Positions 45,032-55,601 of a stretch of DNA of 64,000 bases are shown piece after piece. How positions within the stretch are numbered: position 1 is the first letter of the stretch; each line of letters opens with the position of its first letter. Made by a program: the position numbers and the translations under genes. Source of the stretch: Pocillopora verrucosa (Eukaryota; Cnidaria; Anthozoa; Scleractinia; Pocilloporidae); assembly GCF_036669915.1 (NCBI RefSeq), contig NC_089312.1, forward strand, positions 36,032,412 to 36,096,411. Reading direction: 5' to 3'. The notes beneath the pieces were generated by a model. That model searched no databases. It was not told the DNA's origin and saw only the letters and a list, made by a program, of their open reading frames with translations.

Positions 45032-45578
45032 GCTTTAAAGAGCCCAAATAAAAATATTTATGCTAATTTGAACTTTTGCGGTAGAAGTTACAAGTTACTT
45101 CTATTACAGTTATCCTCTAACTGAATACATCGTCAGTTTCGGTTTGGAATTCTATAATCTATTGCCAGAAAATTTCACCACGTGGGGTAAAGCCGTATCA
45201 AGGACTAAGTTTATTACTTACATGTAGGTCATTTTATGCTCGGATTCGTGATATTTTTAATGATGTTCAAACTCCATTTCTGCAGTTTCTGTACCTTGTG
45301 AGCATCAGTTCGTTACTAGCCTTTAAAATGTTTACTTTTCTTATTCCCTGATCCTATATGAATTTTTTTGTTAGACCAACCATCATAAACCTGAATACGT
45401 TACTGATGGTCGTGTTGAATTCGTCCGTATTCAATAGCTATGTAATGCTAGCTTCCTTTACACTGGCCCCCTAACTTTTGTCCCTCAGCAAAGAATTTCC
45501 ATTCATGTGAGTGTAACGATTCTCATGACTCCACTGTGACCTTAATAGTAAGCAAACCAAATTCTGAGTTAGGAGAAA

Positions 45579-45869
45579 TTAAATACTAAACAGGCGCGCG
45601 CAGCGACAGGCGCGCGCAGCGACAGGCGCGCGCAGCGACAGGCGCGCGCAGCGACAGGCGCGCGCAGCGACAGGCGCGCGCAGCAGAGCTTTCAAGTGAA
45701 GTTCGACTCCGTACATGAGGCCAGTAGCATCTTCCATTGTCTCTGGGTGACCATTACAGGCGTGTTCCAGTAATTTGAGAAGCTTTGTGTACGCTTTGTT
45801 GAATAGCACTGCTTGTTTGTATGCTTTTGACCCAGGAGTATGATCTGACAACCTAGGGTTGGGAATCAT
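45579..45869 (-). pseudogene. VioB-type ferritin-like domain fragment
   Basis: On the minus strand, GIWPMIPNPRLSDHTPGSKA then YKQAVLFNKAYTKLLKLLEH and CNGHPETMEDATGLMYGVEL reproduce the pattern of the ferritin-like domain of iminophenylpyruvate dimer synthase (VioB) relatives (WPM.PNPR....PGS..Y..A..FN..YT.LL..L...FNG.P.....A.GLMY.L). The pattern extends a few codons upstream of the first ATG but meets a TGA near 45897 without a clear acceptor. Downstream the frame runs into a 16-bp GC-rich tandem repeat (RAPVAARACR...) and stops. About 65 residues of the domain are present, so this is a broken exon or a gene fragment. The family assignment is from memory of the motif. Confidence 0.5.
45591..45683. 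repeat. 16-bp GC-rich minisatellite, six copies
   Basis: CAGGCGCGCGCAGCGA repeated six times, almost perfectly, starting at 45591, 45607, 45623, 45639, 45655 and 45671. It is far more GC-rich than its surroundings and cuts into the ferritin-like fragment. Confidence 0.95.
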
Positions 45870-46149
45870 TGGCCAGATTCCCCAACCAGAGTCGGATCAC
45901 ATTCCTTCCCTTCCTGTTACTATCATTCGTAACCGTTGCACTACTTTCTCAAAGAAAGCAAAGAAAACCTTTAACTTTTTTAAAATGTAGTACCCAGACC
46001 ATGCACGGTTGAACTCTTTAAAAGCGTTGTGAGTATCAGTCAGAGAGAAAGTGAAGAAGATATCATTTATGCAAAGAAAAAGGATGTATATAAGCGAGGA
46101 AAGTAAAATTGCGCCAACCATCTTGGTTCTATTTTCATTCCCAGGGTTT

Positions 46150-46304
46150 AGATTTACCGATAAAGTCCATCACTACCTAATATTTGGTGCTTCATACACA
46201 AAAAAGAAGCTAGTATTTCTTTCTTTACCAATAAAGTCCTTCACTTATGCTTACTGCCTAATATTTGGTGCTTCATACACAAAAAAGGATCTAATATTTC
46301 TTTC
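46150..46304. repeat. Tandem satellite interrupted by the PLE
   Basis: About two copies of an 85-90-bp unit with TTTACCAATAAAGTCCTTCA and CTAATATTTGGTGCTTCATA lie here. A further unit resumes at 47769-47842 on the other side of the Penelope-like element. Confidence 0.75.
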
Positions 46305-46357
46305 AGACATAGTTTGATGCTACACTGGTTTGCAGATTTAATGAATGTAACCGAAGA

Positions 46358-46406
46358 AGTTTCCAACGTTTCGACACTCCTGTCTAGTGCCTTCATCAGG
46401 GATGAT
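46358..46406 (-). ncRNA. Hammerhead-like motif in the inverted PLE end
   Basis: The minus strand reads CTGATGA (46399-46393), A, GGCACT-loop-AGTGTC (stem II, six pairs including G-U), GAAA (46372-46369) and CGTT. Stem I can form only about three pairs (GGA with TCC). The catalytic core is complete. One unpaired A after CTGATGA departs from the textbook form. Confidence 0.5.
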
Positions 46407-46545
46407 CTAAACGCTGCAACAAGAGGTCCTTTTATATGATCACTAGTAAGCGGCCTTTTTTCTGACGAGGTGTAAATAGGCGTCAGGAAGCAAGCCGCCA
46501 TCGTCACGATTTAAAGGAGCGTGGGCGGTGTTAATATTATTATAT

Positions 46546-46652
46546 ATTAACCCTTAAACCCTTTAAAAACCCTTTTAAAAAACCCTTTTAAAAACCCTTT
46601 TAAAAACCCTTTTAAAAACCCTTGTAAAACCCTTTTAAAACCCTTTAAACCC
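46546..46652. repeat. Telomere-like CCCTTTTAAAAA array
   Basis: About eight imperfect 12-13-bp units of CCCTTTTAAAAA, starting TTAACCCTTAAACCC and ending directly at the truncated RT of the Penelope-like element. Confidence 0.85.
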
Positions 46653-47579
46653 TTTTTCTGGAAACGATATGTCGATGATGTTATTTCTGCGGTATCCGGA
46701 AATGAAGCGGAGCGCCTCTTGTCGCATTTGAATTCAGTAGAGCCGTCGATCCAATTCACCCTTGAGCGTGAAAAGGATAGACATTTGCCCTTTCTTGATT
46801 TAAATGTGTCAAGAGGGGTTCAGGGTAATTTAGAGACAAGTGTCTACCGTAAACCCACCCACACCGACAAATACCTCGCTTTCGATTCTCACCACCCTAT
46901 TTGCCATAAAAAGTCTGTAGCCAAAACTTTACTTAGGAGGGCTGACTGTCTACCATCTTCACTCGATTCGAAGGCTGAGGAGAGGAAATATGTTTCCAAT
47001 GTCCTAAAGGCAAATGACTATACAACAACTTTTCTCTGTAACTGCCAAAAACCAGTTACAAATAGAAACGCTCTTGATGAAAGGGAACCAGCGACTGGTT
47101 TTGCTGTTATTCCTTACGTACAGGGTGTTACTGAACCCATCAAGAGAATTTTGAATAGCCACAACGTTAAAGTTGCTCAAAAACCTTTTCAGACTTTGGG
47201 GCATATTTTCGCCAAACCTAAGGGTCCTGTCACGAAAGAACAACGAACCGACGCCATTTATTCTATTCCTCGCAATGACTGTGACAACGAATACATCGGA
47301 CAGACGAAACGCCAGTTTGGTACACGGTTAAAAGAGCACCAAAAAACGGTTTTTCTTTGCAAAAAGGAAAATTCAGCTTTATCGGAGCATACTTGCCTAA
47401 CCAACCATACAATTGGGTGGGATAATTCTAAAATTATCACCACTAATTGGCGTTACCACCAGCGCCTTTGTTTGGAGGCTTGGCATATTAACTCCGCCCA
47501 CGCTCCTTTAAATCGTGACGATGGCGGCTTGCTTCCTGACGCCTATTTACACCTCGTCAGAAAAAAGGCCGCTAACTAG
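46653..47579 (+). CDS. Penelope-like RT C-terminus plus GIY-YIG endonuclease
   Basis: The frame is open from FFWKRYVDDVISAVSGNEAE, which contains the catalytic YVDD of the RT, through LPFLDLNVSR and VYRKPTHTDKYLAFDSHHP (the thumb region typical of Penelope-like RTs). It continues to the GIY-YIG nuclease DAIYSIPRNDCDNEYIGQTK with RQFGTRLKEHQK, and ends at TAG 47577-47579. The N-terminal two thirds of the RT is absent. In IYSIPRND...YIGQT the usual cysteines of the linker are partly changed. It is otherwise free of stops over 309 codons. Confidence 0.85.
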   Translation, partial: FFWKRYVDDVISAVSGNEAERLLSHLNSVEPSIQFTLEREKDRHLPFLDLNVSRGVQGNLETSVYRKPTHTDKYLAFDSHHPICHKKSVAKTLLRRADCLPSSLDSKAEERKYVSNVLKANDYTTTFLCNCQKPVTNRNALDEREPATGFAVIPYVQGVTEPIKRILNSHNVKVAQKPFQTLGHIFAKPKGPVTKEQRTDAIYSIPRNDCDNEYIGQTKRQFGTRLKEHQKTVFLCKKENSALSEHTCLTNHTIGWDNSKIITTNWRYHQRLCLEAWHINSAHAPLNRDDGGLLPDAYLHLVRKKAAN

Positions 47580-47611
47580 TGATCATGTTAAAGGACCTCT
47601 TGTTGCAGCGT

Positions 47612-47664
47612 TTAGATCACCCTTGATGAAAGCACTCGACAGGAGTGTCGAAACGTTGGGTCTA
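47612..47664 (+). ncRNA. Hammerhead-like motif at the PLE 3' end
   Basis: TTGATGA (47623-47629; core CTGATGA with C to T), stem II GCACTC/GAGTGT with loop GACAG, GAAA (47650-47653) and CGTT. ACCC before the core can pair with GGGT after CGTT as stem I. Compared with the inverted copy (TCC/GGA) the stem I bases differ but still pair, hinting at selection on structure. Confidence 0.5.
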
Positions 47665-47842
47665 TGAATTGTAACTTTTTCGGTTACATTCATTAAATCT
47701 GCAAACCAGTGTAGCATCAAATTATGTCTGATTGTCCACCTGGTTGCCATGTGAACTTTAATATATAATATTTCTTTCTTTACCAATAAAGTCCTTCACT
47801 AATACTTACGGTCTAATATTTGGTGCTTCATACACAAAAAAA

Positions 47843-49655
47843 AGCAATGCTTCTTCCTTCAAAAGTGCCAACTCTAAAGCTGATCCTTGTCACATTATCT
47901 AGACATAAACGTAACAAGCTTACCATCCAAAGAGTCCGAAAACTTAAAAACTCAATAAATTGGGACAAGTTTAAAAACTGATTGTTTTATACATGACAAC
48001 TTGCACGTTTCAGGTGTTTGGGCAAAATATATTGATATATGACATCATAATGGGGGAATCCCCGAACTTTAAGAATTTGCATTTCTTTGTAAATGCCAAT
48101 TCGTAAATTCTTTCATTGCGTAGTTCACTTTCAACGTTAAAGAAAGATGTTATTTCAGCCGCTAACTGCCATTTGACGAGTTTTACTCAGGATCTGGTCC
48201 CTAAAGTAAGTTCAATTTTGTTTGTGGAAAAAGCGGAACATGATCAAAGCGGAACATGATCAAAGCCGAAGCGGTAAAAAAATCAAAACGTTTAAAAGAT
48301 TTGAACCTTCAGTTGATTTTGATTGTCACGAGAACAGACATTCAACGAAAGCAGCGAATTCGACTTAAGTTGACTCGTTATTCTGGTTCGTAATAACCCT
48401 ACTATACATTACGTATTAATATCATTTTGCAAGGACTCTCGAGGCAACCCGTGAATTTCATAATAGGTAATTTTACATGATGCAATATGTATTCACATGA
48501 TTTTGCCAGGACTCTCGAGGCGAATGTGGCGTTAATTTCGTTAATGAAAGGGATAACAGTAAAATGTTCACGAATGTATGTTCAGACAAGCCCTTGGAAG
48601 TGTTTCATGATTTTTCGTGATGCGATTTTTCAAAATTCGACTGATGTTTTCACTGCCATTTTTTTTGTTTTGATCAGCCCATCGAACGCCCATTCGCCGC
48701 CTCCTCAACTTGCCACGCATGAACCAATAATAATCAGAACAGATATACCATGCTAGTGAACACATTCTGAGGGAGTCTAAATGCACCTTACTAGTATTTT
48801 AACTTTTTCCGCCTCCCCAAAGTAAACTTACATCAAGCAGTTTTTCTCTTAAAATATTTCATAAAGGGCCATTAACTTATTTATCGAAAAATTATCTCAC
48901 CACGCTCAGTTTTTTAAATAGCACATTCGTTAAGAGCAGTTTTGACAGTTTTCTCCTATGAAAAGCGTTTTTGACATGGCGTTTACAAAACGGCGAAATT
49001 GAGTCTTAATATTCTTCTACAGTTTTAAGCGATTCTTAAATCAACCCTGGAGCGCGTTGTCTACAGCCATTAGAAAATATTTACTAGTCCACGGCTGAGA
49101 GCCAATGGTAAGAACCGTTTGCCGTTTGCCGTTTGCCGTAAACAGAACTGCTTCGTCACACTTGGAAGTAAACAAACTGAAATTATATAAAGGGCTAATG
49201 CTCGAAACGCCAGCTTTTACAAATACTGTTCGATAGCAAAATTTACATTATCAACTTAACGATAAACCAGTTTCCTTGTAATAACCCCAACCGACGCAGC
49301 ACCACAGTTTCTTTATAAATGTACCCCTTATAAACTGACTGGGAGATGAATCCTACCGCTTACAGTCTTAATACTGATTTTTACGTAAAAATGAAAGCCG
49401 CAGAGCCGCGATAACTAGCGCGGGATCTTCAAGTCAGGGGTAACCCGCTTCAAAGTGCGCAAAGAACTGTTAGCCAGTATGCGGTCGACACTTAAACTGC
49501 TGTATTATTTGTCAAAGTAGGTCTGAGCAAAAAGTCACTGTGATTATAACACTGTATTGACTTCTACTAAACTGAATTGTGGAGAGTAGTTCATGTCCAC
49601 CTTTGTTTACGGGTGAATATTTACTAACACTGTTATTACTGAATCCATAGCGAAG
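47843..49655. other. Intergenic DNA before gene C
   Basis: No supported gene. A repeated GGACTCTCGAGGC element (48434 and 48509), a tandem GCGGAACATGATCAAAGC (48235-48265), GCCGTTT triplication near 49118-49140, and a PLE-type tail with a decayed hammerhead-like motif at 49189-49280 (GGGCTAATGCTCGAAACGCC) are present. Confidence 0.45.
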
Positions 49656-52600
49656 ATGTCAGGAGAGGTACAGCACCAAACACTGCATCTTATTATTCTT
49701 AGCCTTAAGAGGTACCATGGACTCGAATCGTTTTATCGTCTTCGACAAATCCCTCCCAGCTTGGACAGTGCAATGGAACATCCTACAGTTCATTGGCCAT
49801 ATGTCGTCATTCACTATCAACTGGGAATTGAATTATACCCCAGCTATGAAATATGTCGCTGGGAGATGAGTCCTACCGAGGCTGGATTTTCTGTTGTGAG
49901 TAAATCAAATTTAAAACAGTGCCTGCTAAAAAACGTCACTGGTACTTGATCATCATCTCTCTGTTGAAAGTTATCTTTGTCTTTTCGTCAAGCAAATATT
50001 ACCTAAATACTTTCTCATTCAACGTCTTCGCATTCTACGATGTCGAGGAGCTTTGAGAGGGTTGAGACTTCTCTACTCCACTAGCGGTTTTAAGGATTGA
50101 GCCTGTTTGGAAGGAGGGGTGTGGGGGGGGGGGGGGGGGGGAAGGGGGCAGCACGCCTCAAAGGTGAGGTTGAGATATTTTTTGACCGAATCTAGAGATT
50201 TCTTCGTGGATGTTATTGAAGGTTTTATGCTAGGTTAATGCCAATGATGTACATATTCTCGTTTTCTTTTGCAGACTATTGGCCACCTCATCAAACTGCC
50301 GTCAGTCAAGACCCTAAATATAAAAATAATAATTAAAAAAAAACTCAAAAGCGAAAAACCTCAATACACTCTTACTATGCTAAATTGAGAATTTTGAGTT
50401 CACGTTCAGGTGTTAAAGACATAATATTCCATGTGATTTTCTCTAGAACCGTGGAGAGTATCTGATTGAAGTGAATATCTCATCACCAGCAGTGATATTA
50501 ACCGCATCTCAGGACCGTTTCACCGGACTGGTCACCCTTCTTCTTCCATCCGTCAGACCAGAGACCTTCTCTCACACAGTGCGGCTTTGCACCTCTATGG
50601 ATAGGAGCCAAAATGTCGCTTATTTTCAAAAGCTCTTTTCGGTTCCAGGCCCCCGTCTTGAGGAATTTCTGGAGGGATCTGGAATTGAGCAACCCATCAG
50701 AAAACTAAGACCGAAAGGTTTGTATCTTTTCCATTGATAAGGAACTTCATTCAGATGAATTGAGGCGTGTAAGGAATTGTTTTTAGTAGTAAGGTGGGCA
50801 AAATGTAAATTTTTTGGAGAGGATATCTAGCTTCAGATGGAAACCCATAAATAATAATAATGACTCGAGTTTAGCTTTGCCACGAATATTCTTTCAACAC
50901 TATATATGATGATAGCGCTGGAGTGTAAGTGGTAACCTATCCATTATTTCTAAGGTACAGTGAGTTCAATCTCACTGGTTGCTGTCATAGACCAGTAAAT
51001 GACTTCTTATCTCGTCTGATTCATAGGTTTGTGGTCCAGCCCCATGGGAATGTCTATGGTCGGTCATTTTCAACGCCTGGCAGATAACGGTGGGTTTAAT
51101 CATTTCTTTAGGAGAGAAAATCAGAACATTGCTTTTTTTCATTTTTACCAATAAAAATCTTATTTTTGATCAGGGGACCATGTGCGTTTTACTAGGCACA
51201 AAAAATTGCTCCAGATGTATATTGACAGGAATCCCCGGTTCGTGGACTTGCTACCATTGATATTGTATGAAGTGAGTGCTTTAAATTTTTCCATTTCATT
51301 TTTCCTGTTCTTCTAAAGTTTTGGTCTTTATTATACATGATGATGAAGCCAACTCGTTATCACCTGAGTTGTTTATTTTTTTTCAAATAAGCACAACGAA
51401 AAGAACCATATTTCATCAGGATCACATGCACAGTATTCTGGGGGCTTCCTCTGTCATGATTTAGAATAAATGTAAAACCTAAGAATGCGAAAGTAGTTGC
51501 TTGCATGTTCCCTGGGGGTAGGAGAGGGAATTTTTTTTTTTACTGGAAGAAGTGTGTTAAATTTTCAAACCTACTCTTCTCGGGGAAATTAACACAGTTA
51601 ACTATGCCGAGGGGTCAGATAGTTCATTTTCTTATACCATTTTCCTCTAGGAAACCTTACTGGATTTGCATGAGAACAGACATGAGGACGCAAAAAAACA
51701 CGCCAATCAGGCCTTGGAGACTTCCCAAAGATTTCATTCACCTAATCATTGCTACATCCTTTCCAAGCTCAAATATGTCGAGTCTGCCTTAGCTCGTAGA
51801 AAAGGAGACTATGAAAGGGCTAGGGAGTGCCTGGATGTTTCTGTCGAGGTGAGGGTAACAGAGATACATTCATGAAGTCTAATCGACATCATTTTATAGA
51901 CTTTTCCCCGAAGCAGTCTACCACGAACTTGAATCCCAAGCCGGTTTTGAACTTATCAATATCTGGTTATTATAATGTCCAACTGACTTGCTTTTGATTA
52001 TCAAAATGCCCAAACTTAATTTCAATCTTTGAATTCTAGCTTCTGTGGCCCTGTGCAGCGGGCGAGGAAACAGCAGAAAATAGATACTTCTATGCAGCAT
52101 TCCTTGCAGAGAAATCAGCAAGAATCGGTATTACGGCTCAAGAAGAGACCTTGGCAGAGCAGTATTTTCAAGATGTTCAAAATCATTTGATTGCCGATAC
52201 AAGGCCTATCACCAATCGCTGCCAGATCAGATCAAAAAACAGGCAGCTCGCTTTCTACGTCAAATCTTCCAGGCATGTGAAACACCTTGACGTCCAGAGA
52301 GTAGTTCCTGAGCCACAAATGGCCAAAGCACAGCAACTGATCCGGGAGATAGAAACACGTCACTTAGTGTACTACCAGAGTAAGCCGCGCATGAGTTTTG
52401 ATATCGTCAAAACAGACTACTTCATCCGAAGGGGAAACTATGCTCAAGGTGAAAAGACTTTACATCTAACACGATGATTAGCTATTCCATATATGATGGG
52501 AGAGAAAAATACCTTCAGTTGTAAAAAAACTGCCTCGGGTAACATTTGAGTTAAATGTAGCAAGAGATGATTTTGCAAATACATGTAAAAATCATTGACC

Positions 52601-53126
52601 AAAGAGGAGGTAAATAAATGTTCTGGTATACTGTACACCTCAAGGAAACCAGAAACTTAGGTTATTTCGATGGATGTACCAAAGCTTGAAGGATGAGTTG
52701 TTGAACTCTTCATGCGCGATTTTGTCTCCTTAGCTGCTCGGCGGTAAATAGTACCAGTTAATCACCTCTGAACTAGTATTTGCGTATGTGGTATGTACAA
52801 ATAATATTAAATACAACTTGGCTTATAACACCTTGTAATAAAGCTATTGAATATACCAGATAAGGAAATAATGATTCAAGGCAAGAGAAAATAATGGGAC
52901 ACTATATTCTTTTATTCAAAGGCAGCAACAAAATTAAACTTTTCAAATTTTCCAGAAAGAAACATTTACATTAAATTATTATTATCATTATTTTATTATC
53001 ATTTTCATTTCAAAAGGAATAGAGCCTTCCGCAGAAGCCTTCCAGATTGCCGAAGAGAAAGCCTGGCACGAATACAAGGATGTGGCTCGTGAGAGACTTC
53101 ACTTGTGCATTGGAAGGATGACGTGA
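49656..53126 (+). CDS. TPR-like paralogue C (unassigned family), 7 exons, complete
   Basis: Exons read at 49656-49895, 50447-50717, 51027-51089, 51174-51271, 51651-51848, 52040-52448 and 53017-53126. The spliced length is 1389 nt, an exact multiple of three, giving 462 residues from ATG to TGA. Phases (0,1,1,0,0,1) and the 63- and 198-nt exon sizes are identical to genes A and B although the protein has diverged strongly. Aligned landmarks include NRGEYLIEVNISSPA (A: NGGRSVIKAEVKPAG), HFQRLADNGD, ETLLDLHENRHEDAKKHANQ, HSPNHCYILSKLKYVESALA, ARECLDVSVE, AAGEETAENRYFYAAFLAEK and EAFQIAEEKAWHEYKDVARE. It lacks the Arg-rich C-terminal tail of A and B and has compact introns. The N-terminal beta-rich and C-terminal helical (TPR-like) halves are kept. 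Function unknown. Confidence 0.8.
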
Positions 53127-53425
53127 CTCGACTAGTGGGGAAAAAAACCACACAGAGAGAGAAGAGATTTTACAAGGAATGCAAAGTTATTATGGTTGGA
53201 TTGGAATATTGGGATAATTTTAGAGAAGCCATGCTAACTTGTATGCTGGTACTTTTCCATATGGCTGAAAATGTAGAAACAGGAATGAGCCAAGCTTTCT
53301 CGTTCATAAATTATTTTAAAGACTTCGTAAACGCTCTAGATCATAATTTATATTACTTTTTCGCCATGGTAGTAAGAATAATAATTGCAGGAATAATTAT
53401 GTCATTATTGTCTGTATTGCTGTAA
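53105..53425 (+). CDS. Overlapping ORF at the 3' end of gene C (doubtful)
   Basis: A 106-codon ORF in another frame overlaps the last 22 bp of gene C. It contains a basic start (KKTTQREKRFYKECK) and ends with a hydrophobic segment (FFAMVVRIIIAGIIMSLLSV) that could be a membrane anchor. Its length is unusual for AT-rich 3' sequence, but there is no homology I recognise. It may simply be the 3' UTR of gene C. Confidence 0.2.
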   Translation: MHWKDDVTRLVGKKTTQREKRFYKECKVIMVGLEYWDNFREAMLTCMLVLFHMAENVETGMSQAFSFINYFKDFVNALDHNLYYFFAMVVRIIIAGIIMSLLSVLL

Positions 53426-53426
53426 A

Positions 53427-55601
53427 AACTAGATCCCAATCCCCGCTATATCACCATTATTATTAATGTTATTATAAATATTATTATACCTTCAACTCAC
53501 TATCTCTTTTCTGATCGGCCAGAAGCGTAAAGTTAATTTACGAAATCAGCACCTGGCACGTCATCTAGCTGCAAATTATGCAATAATCATGTCTAGGACA
53601 TTCAAGGTTGCAGGTAATCATGTCATGTATGACCGCAGTGCACGATTCCTAAGGGTAATCATGTCTAGTTCGCGCCCTACTTGTGGCTTGCTGATTTGTA
53701 TATTTTTACACGTTTAGATGTAAATTATCAGTTCCATTTACTATCGTGACCCTTTTTTTCGTTCAATGTATACTAAAACAATTATTACATTCGGTTTTTT
53801 TGATATTCAGAATAATCCAGGTCTCGGTAAGGGTTACAAAAAGCTCATCGAATAATTGTTCACTATCATGATAAAATATTTTGTCGTACCTGACAAGACG
53901 TCAAGTGCAAGCATTTGAAGATCCGTTGAAAGAGTTGCAAATCGGAAAGTCTACCCTCTCGTTCATTCTGTCCTATCCAGTTTTGTTACTGCAGGGCTTT
54001 AGCTGAAAAGCTGAACAAACTACGCTTACAAGTTTTCGTGGCGCAATACCTACGTTTACAGCAAATGATGACGATCCTAAGAGGGTCTGGTTTACGGACG
54101 TACTCCTTTTCATGAGTAAAGGCAAGCGTGGCCCACGTAACAACATCGTCACGGTCTTAAACTTGAGCTTATTAAACTTACAAATAAGTTAGACATGACG
54201 AGCTTTGCTCACCAAAAGGATTTATGCAAATGAGGCTGAGGCGGATCTGAGATCCGCCTGGCAATTATTAACTGTAAGAGAAGAACTGACTTCGCGCCCA
54301 CAGAACGACCGAGGTGTTGCGGATGAATTTTCAGTAATTACTTTTTTGGCACTTTTCGGCGTCCAAATTGCATGGCGAGAGTAACCCAAAACCTTAAAGC
54401 AGACCCTTCTTGTCACAATACGAATGTTTTCCAGATAGGGACACGCGTTAATGTCAGCTCCACTCGCGTGATTGCATTTTTCAAGGTTAAACCCTCGCGT
54501 GGATCTAACAACTCAAGTTTACTTTAAAGCGCACAATGTAAGCCAAAGTAATTTTATAATTTAACTCCTTGATCGAAATTTTGTTTACAAAGGATAATAA
54601 TGGATCGACATCGACCTAGAGCGTCAGCTTCACTCGCGGGGAGTCAACCATTTTCTCTTGCCCCTTGCGCAACATAGAATGCAAATTTGCTGACCCACTC
54701 TATTGATACACACAACTCGACAGTCGTTAAGTGTTGAAAAAGATGAATTTTTTTACCAAAACCATGTGTTTCCGATTTTTAAACGCTAACAAAAATGTAG
54801 TAATGGTATGTCCACTCCGGAAAATAATACCGCAAACAACAGCAAGCCCTAACCGCGATGAGAACACTCATGGATCACACAGCGCAACAGAACTCATTTT
54901 ATTTGTTTGTTTGGGTTTTTTCCGATAATATTGGCCTGTAAAGAAATATATAATGGAGTTTTTTTGTACCCTCCGCCGGCACCATATAATTGGCTAAATG
55001 CTAAGGAAGTAATATACTTTAAAGAGATCATTAAAGGAGTAAAATCTTTAAAAAAATTTTTCCTGCTGGGGTTTCTTGGCGCGCCACTGCGAACACAGCG
55101 AACCTCATGTATAAGGCTGCGAGAAAATAAACAAAGACAAGTAGAAAAAGTTTTTTACTCACAAATCTCTTTTACAATCTATGACCGATTTTACATCTCG
55201 TGTCTCGTGTCTGGAGTTGGAAATGTAAATGCAATTTAATACGTTACGAGAAGAGGTATTTTACTCGTTGGTAATTTTATTCCTAAATTCGTTATTTATT
55301 TTTAATTGAAAAATCACGGGATTTGAGGACAGACACCACCAAGGCAAACACAACATCGGCGTAAAAATTACCAGTCAACGGAACGTGCACTTATGATGTG
55401 TAATTAGGTTAAGGTTGGTTGGTCATCTAAACAGGAAAACTATCTTTTTCTATTAAAACAAACATTGCTTTTTCATCACGGCTTTTCGCGGTTAACAATC
55501 AATTAAATCTGCAAAGGAAAAAAATCAAGGCAAGTAAATTTAATTATGTCGCAATTCAAAATTAGTTTGTCAAAGGATGAAAACGCACAGTCTAAAATGA
55601 A
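53427..55601. other. Intergenic repeat-rich DNA
   Basis: No gene seen. A 21-bp palindrome AGGCGGATCT-G-AGATCCGCCT lies at 54238-54258. CATGACGAGCTTTGCTCA near 54194 is repeated in inverted form near 57590 (TGAGCAAAGCTCGTCATG), suggesting members of one dispersed repeat. Confidence 0.5.

Larger units (their letters stand above)
46305..47765 (+). mobile_element. Penelope-like element (Neptune-like GIY-YIG type) with inverted end copy
   Basis: The body (46653-47765, plus) encodes the end of a reverse transcriptase joined to a GIY-YIG endonuclease. Its last ~230 bp (about 47490-47725) recur in inverted orientation at 46310-46530, upstream of the body. The 13-bp sequence TAATATTTCTTTC lies at both outer edges (46292-46304, 47766-47778) and may be the target duplication, although it also belongs to the satellite. 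Inverted partial copies of this kind are characteristic of Penelope-like insertions. The 5' part of the RT is missing. Confidence 0.8.
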
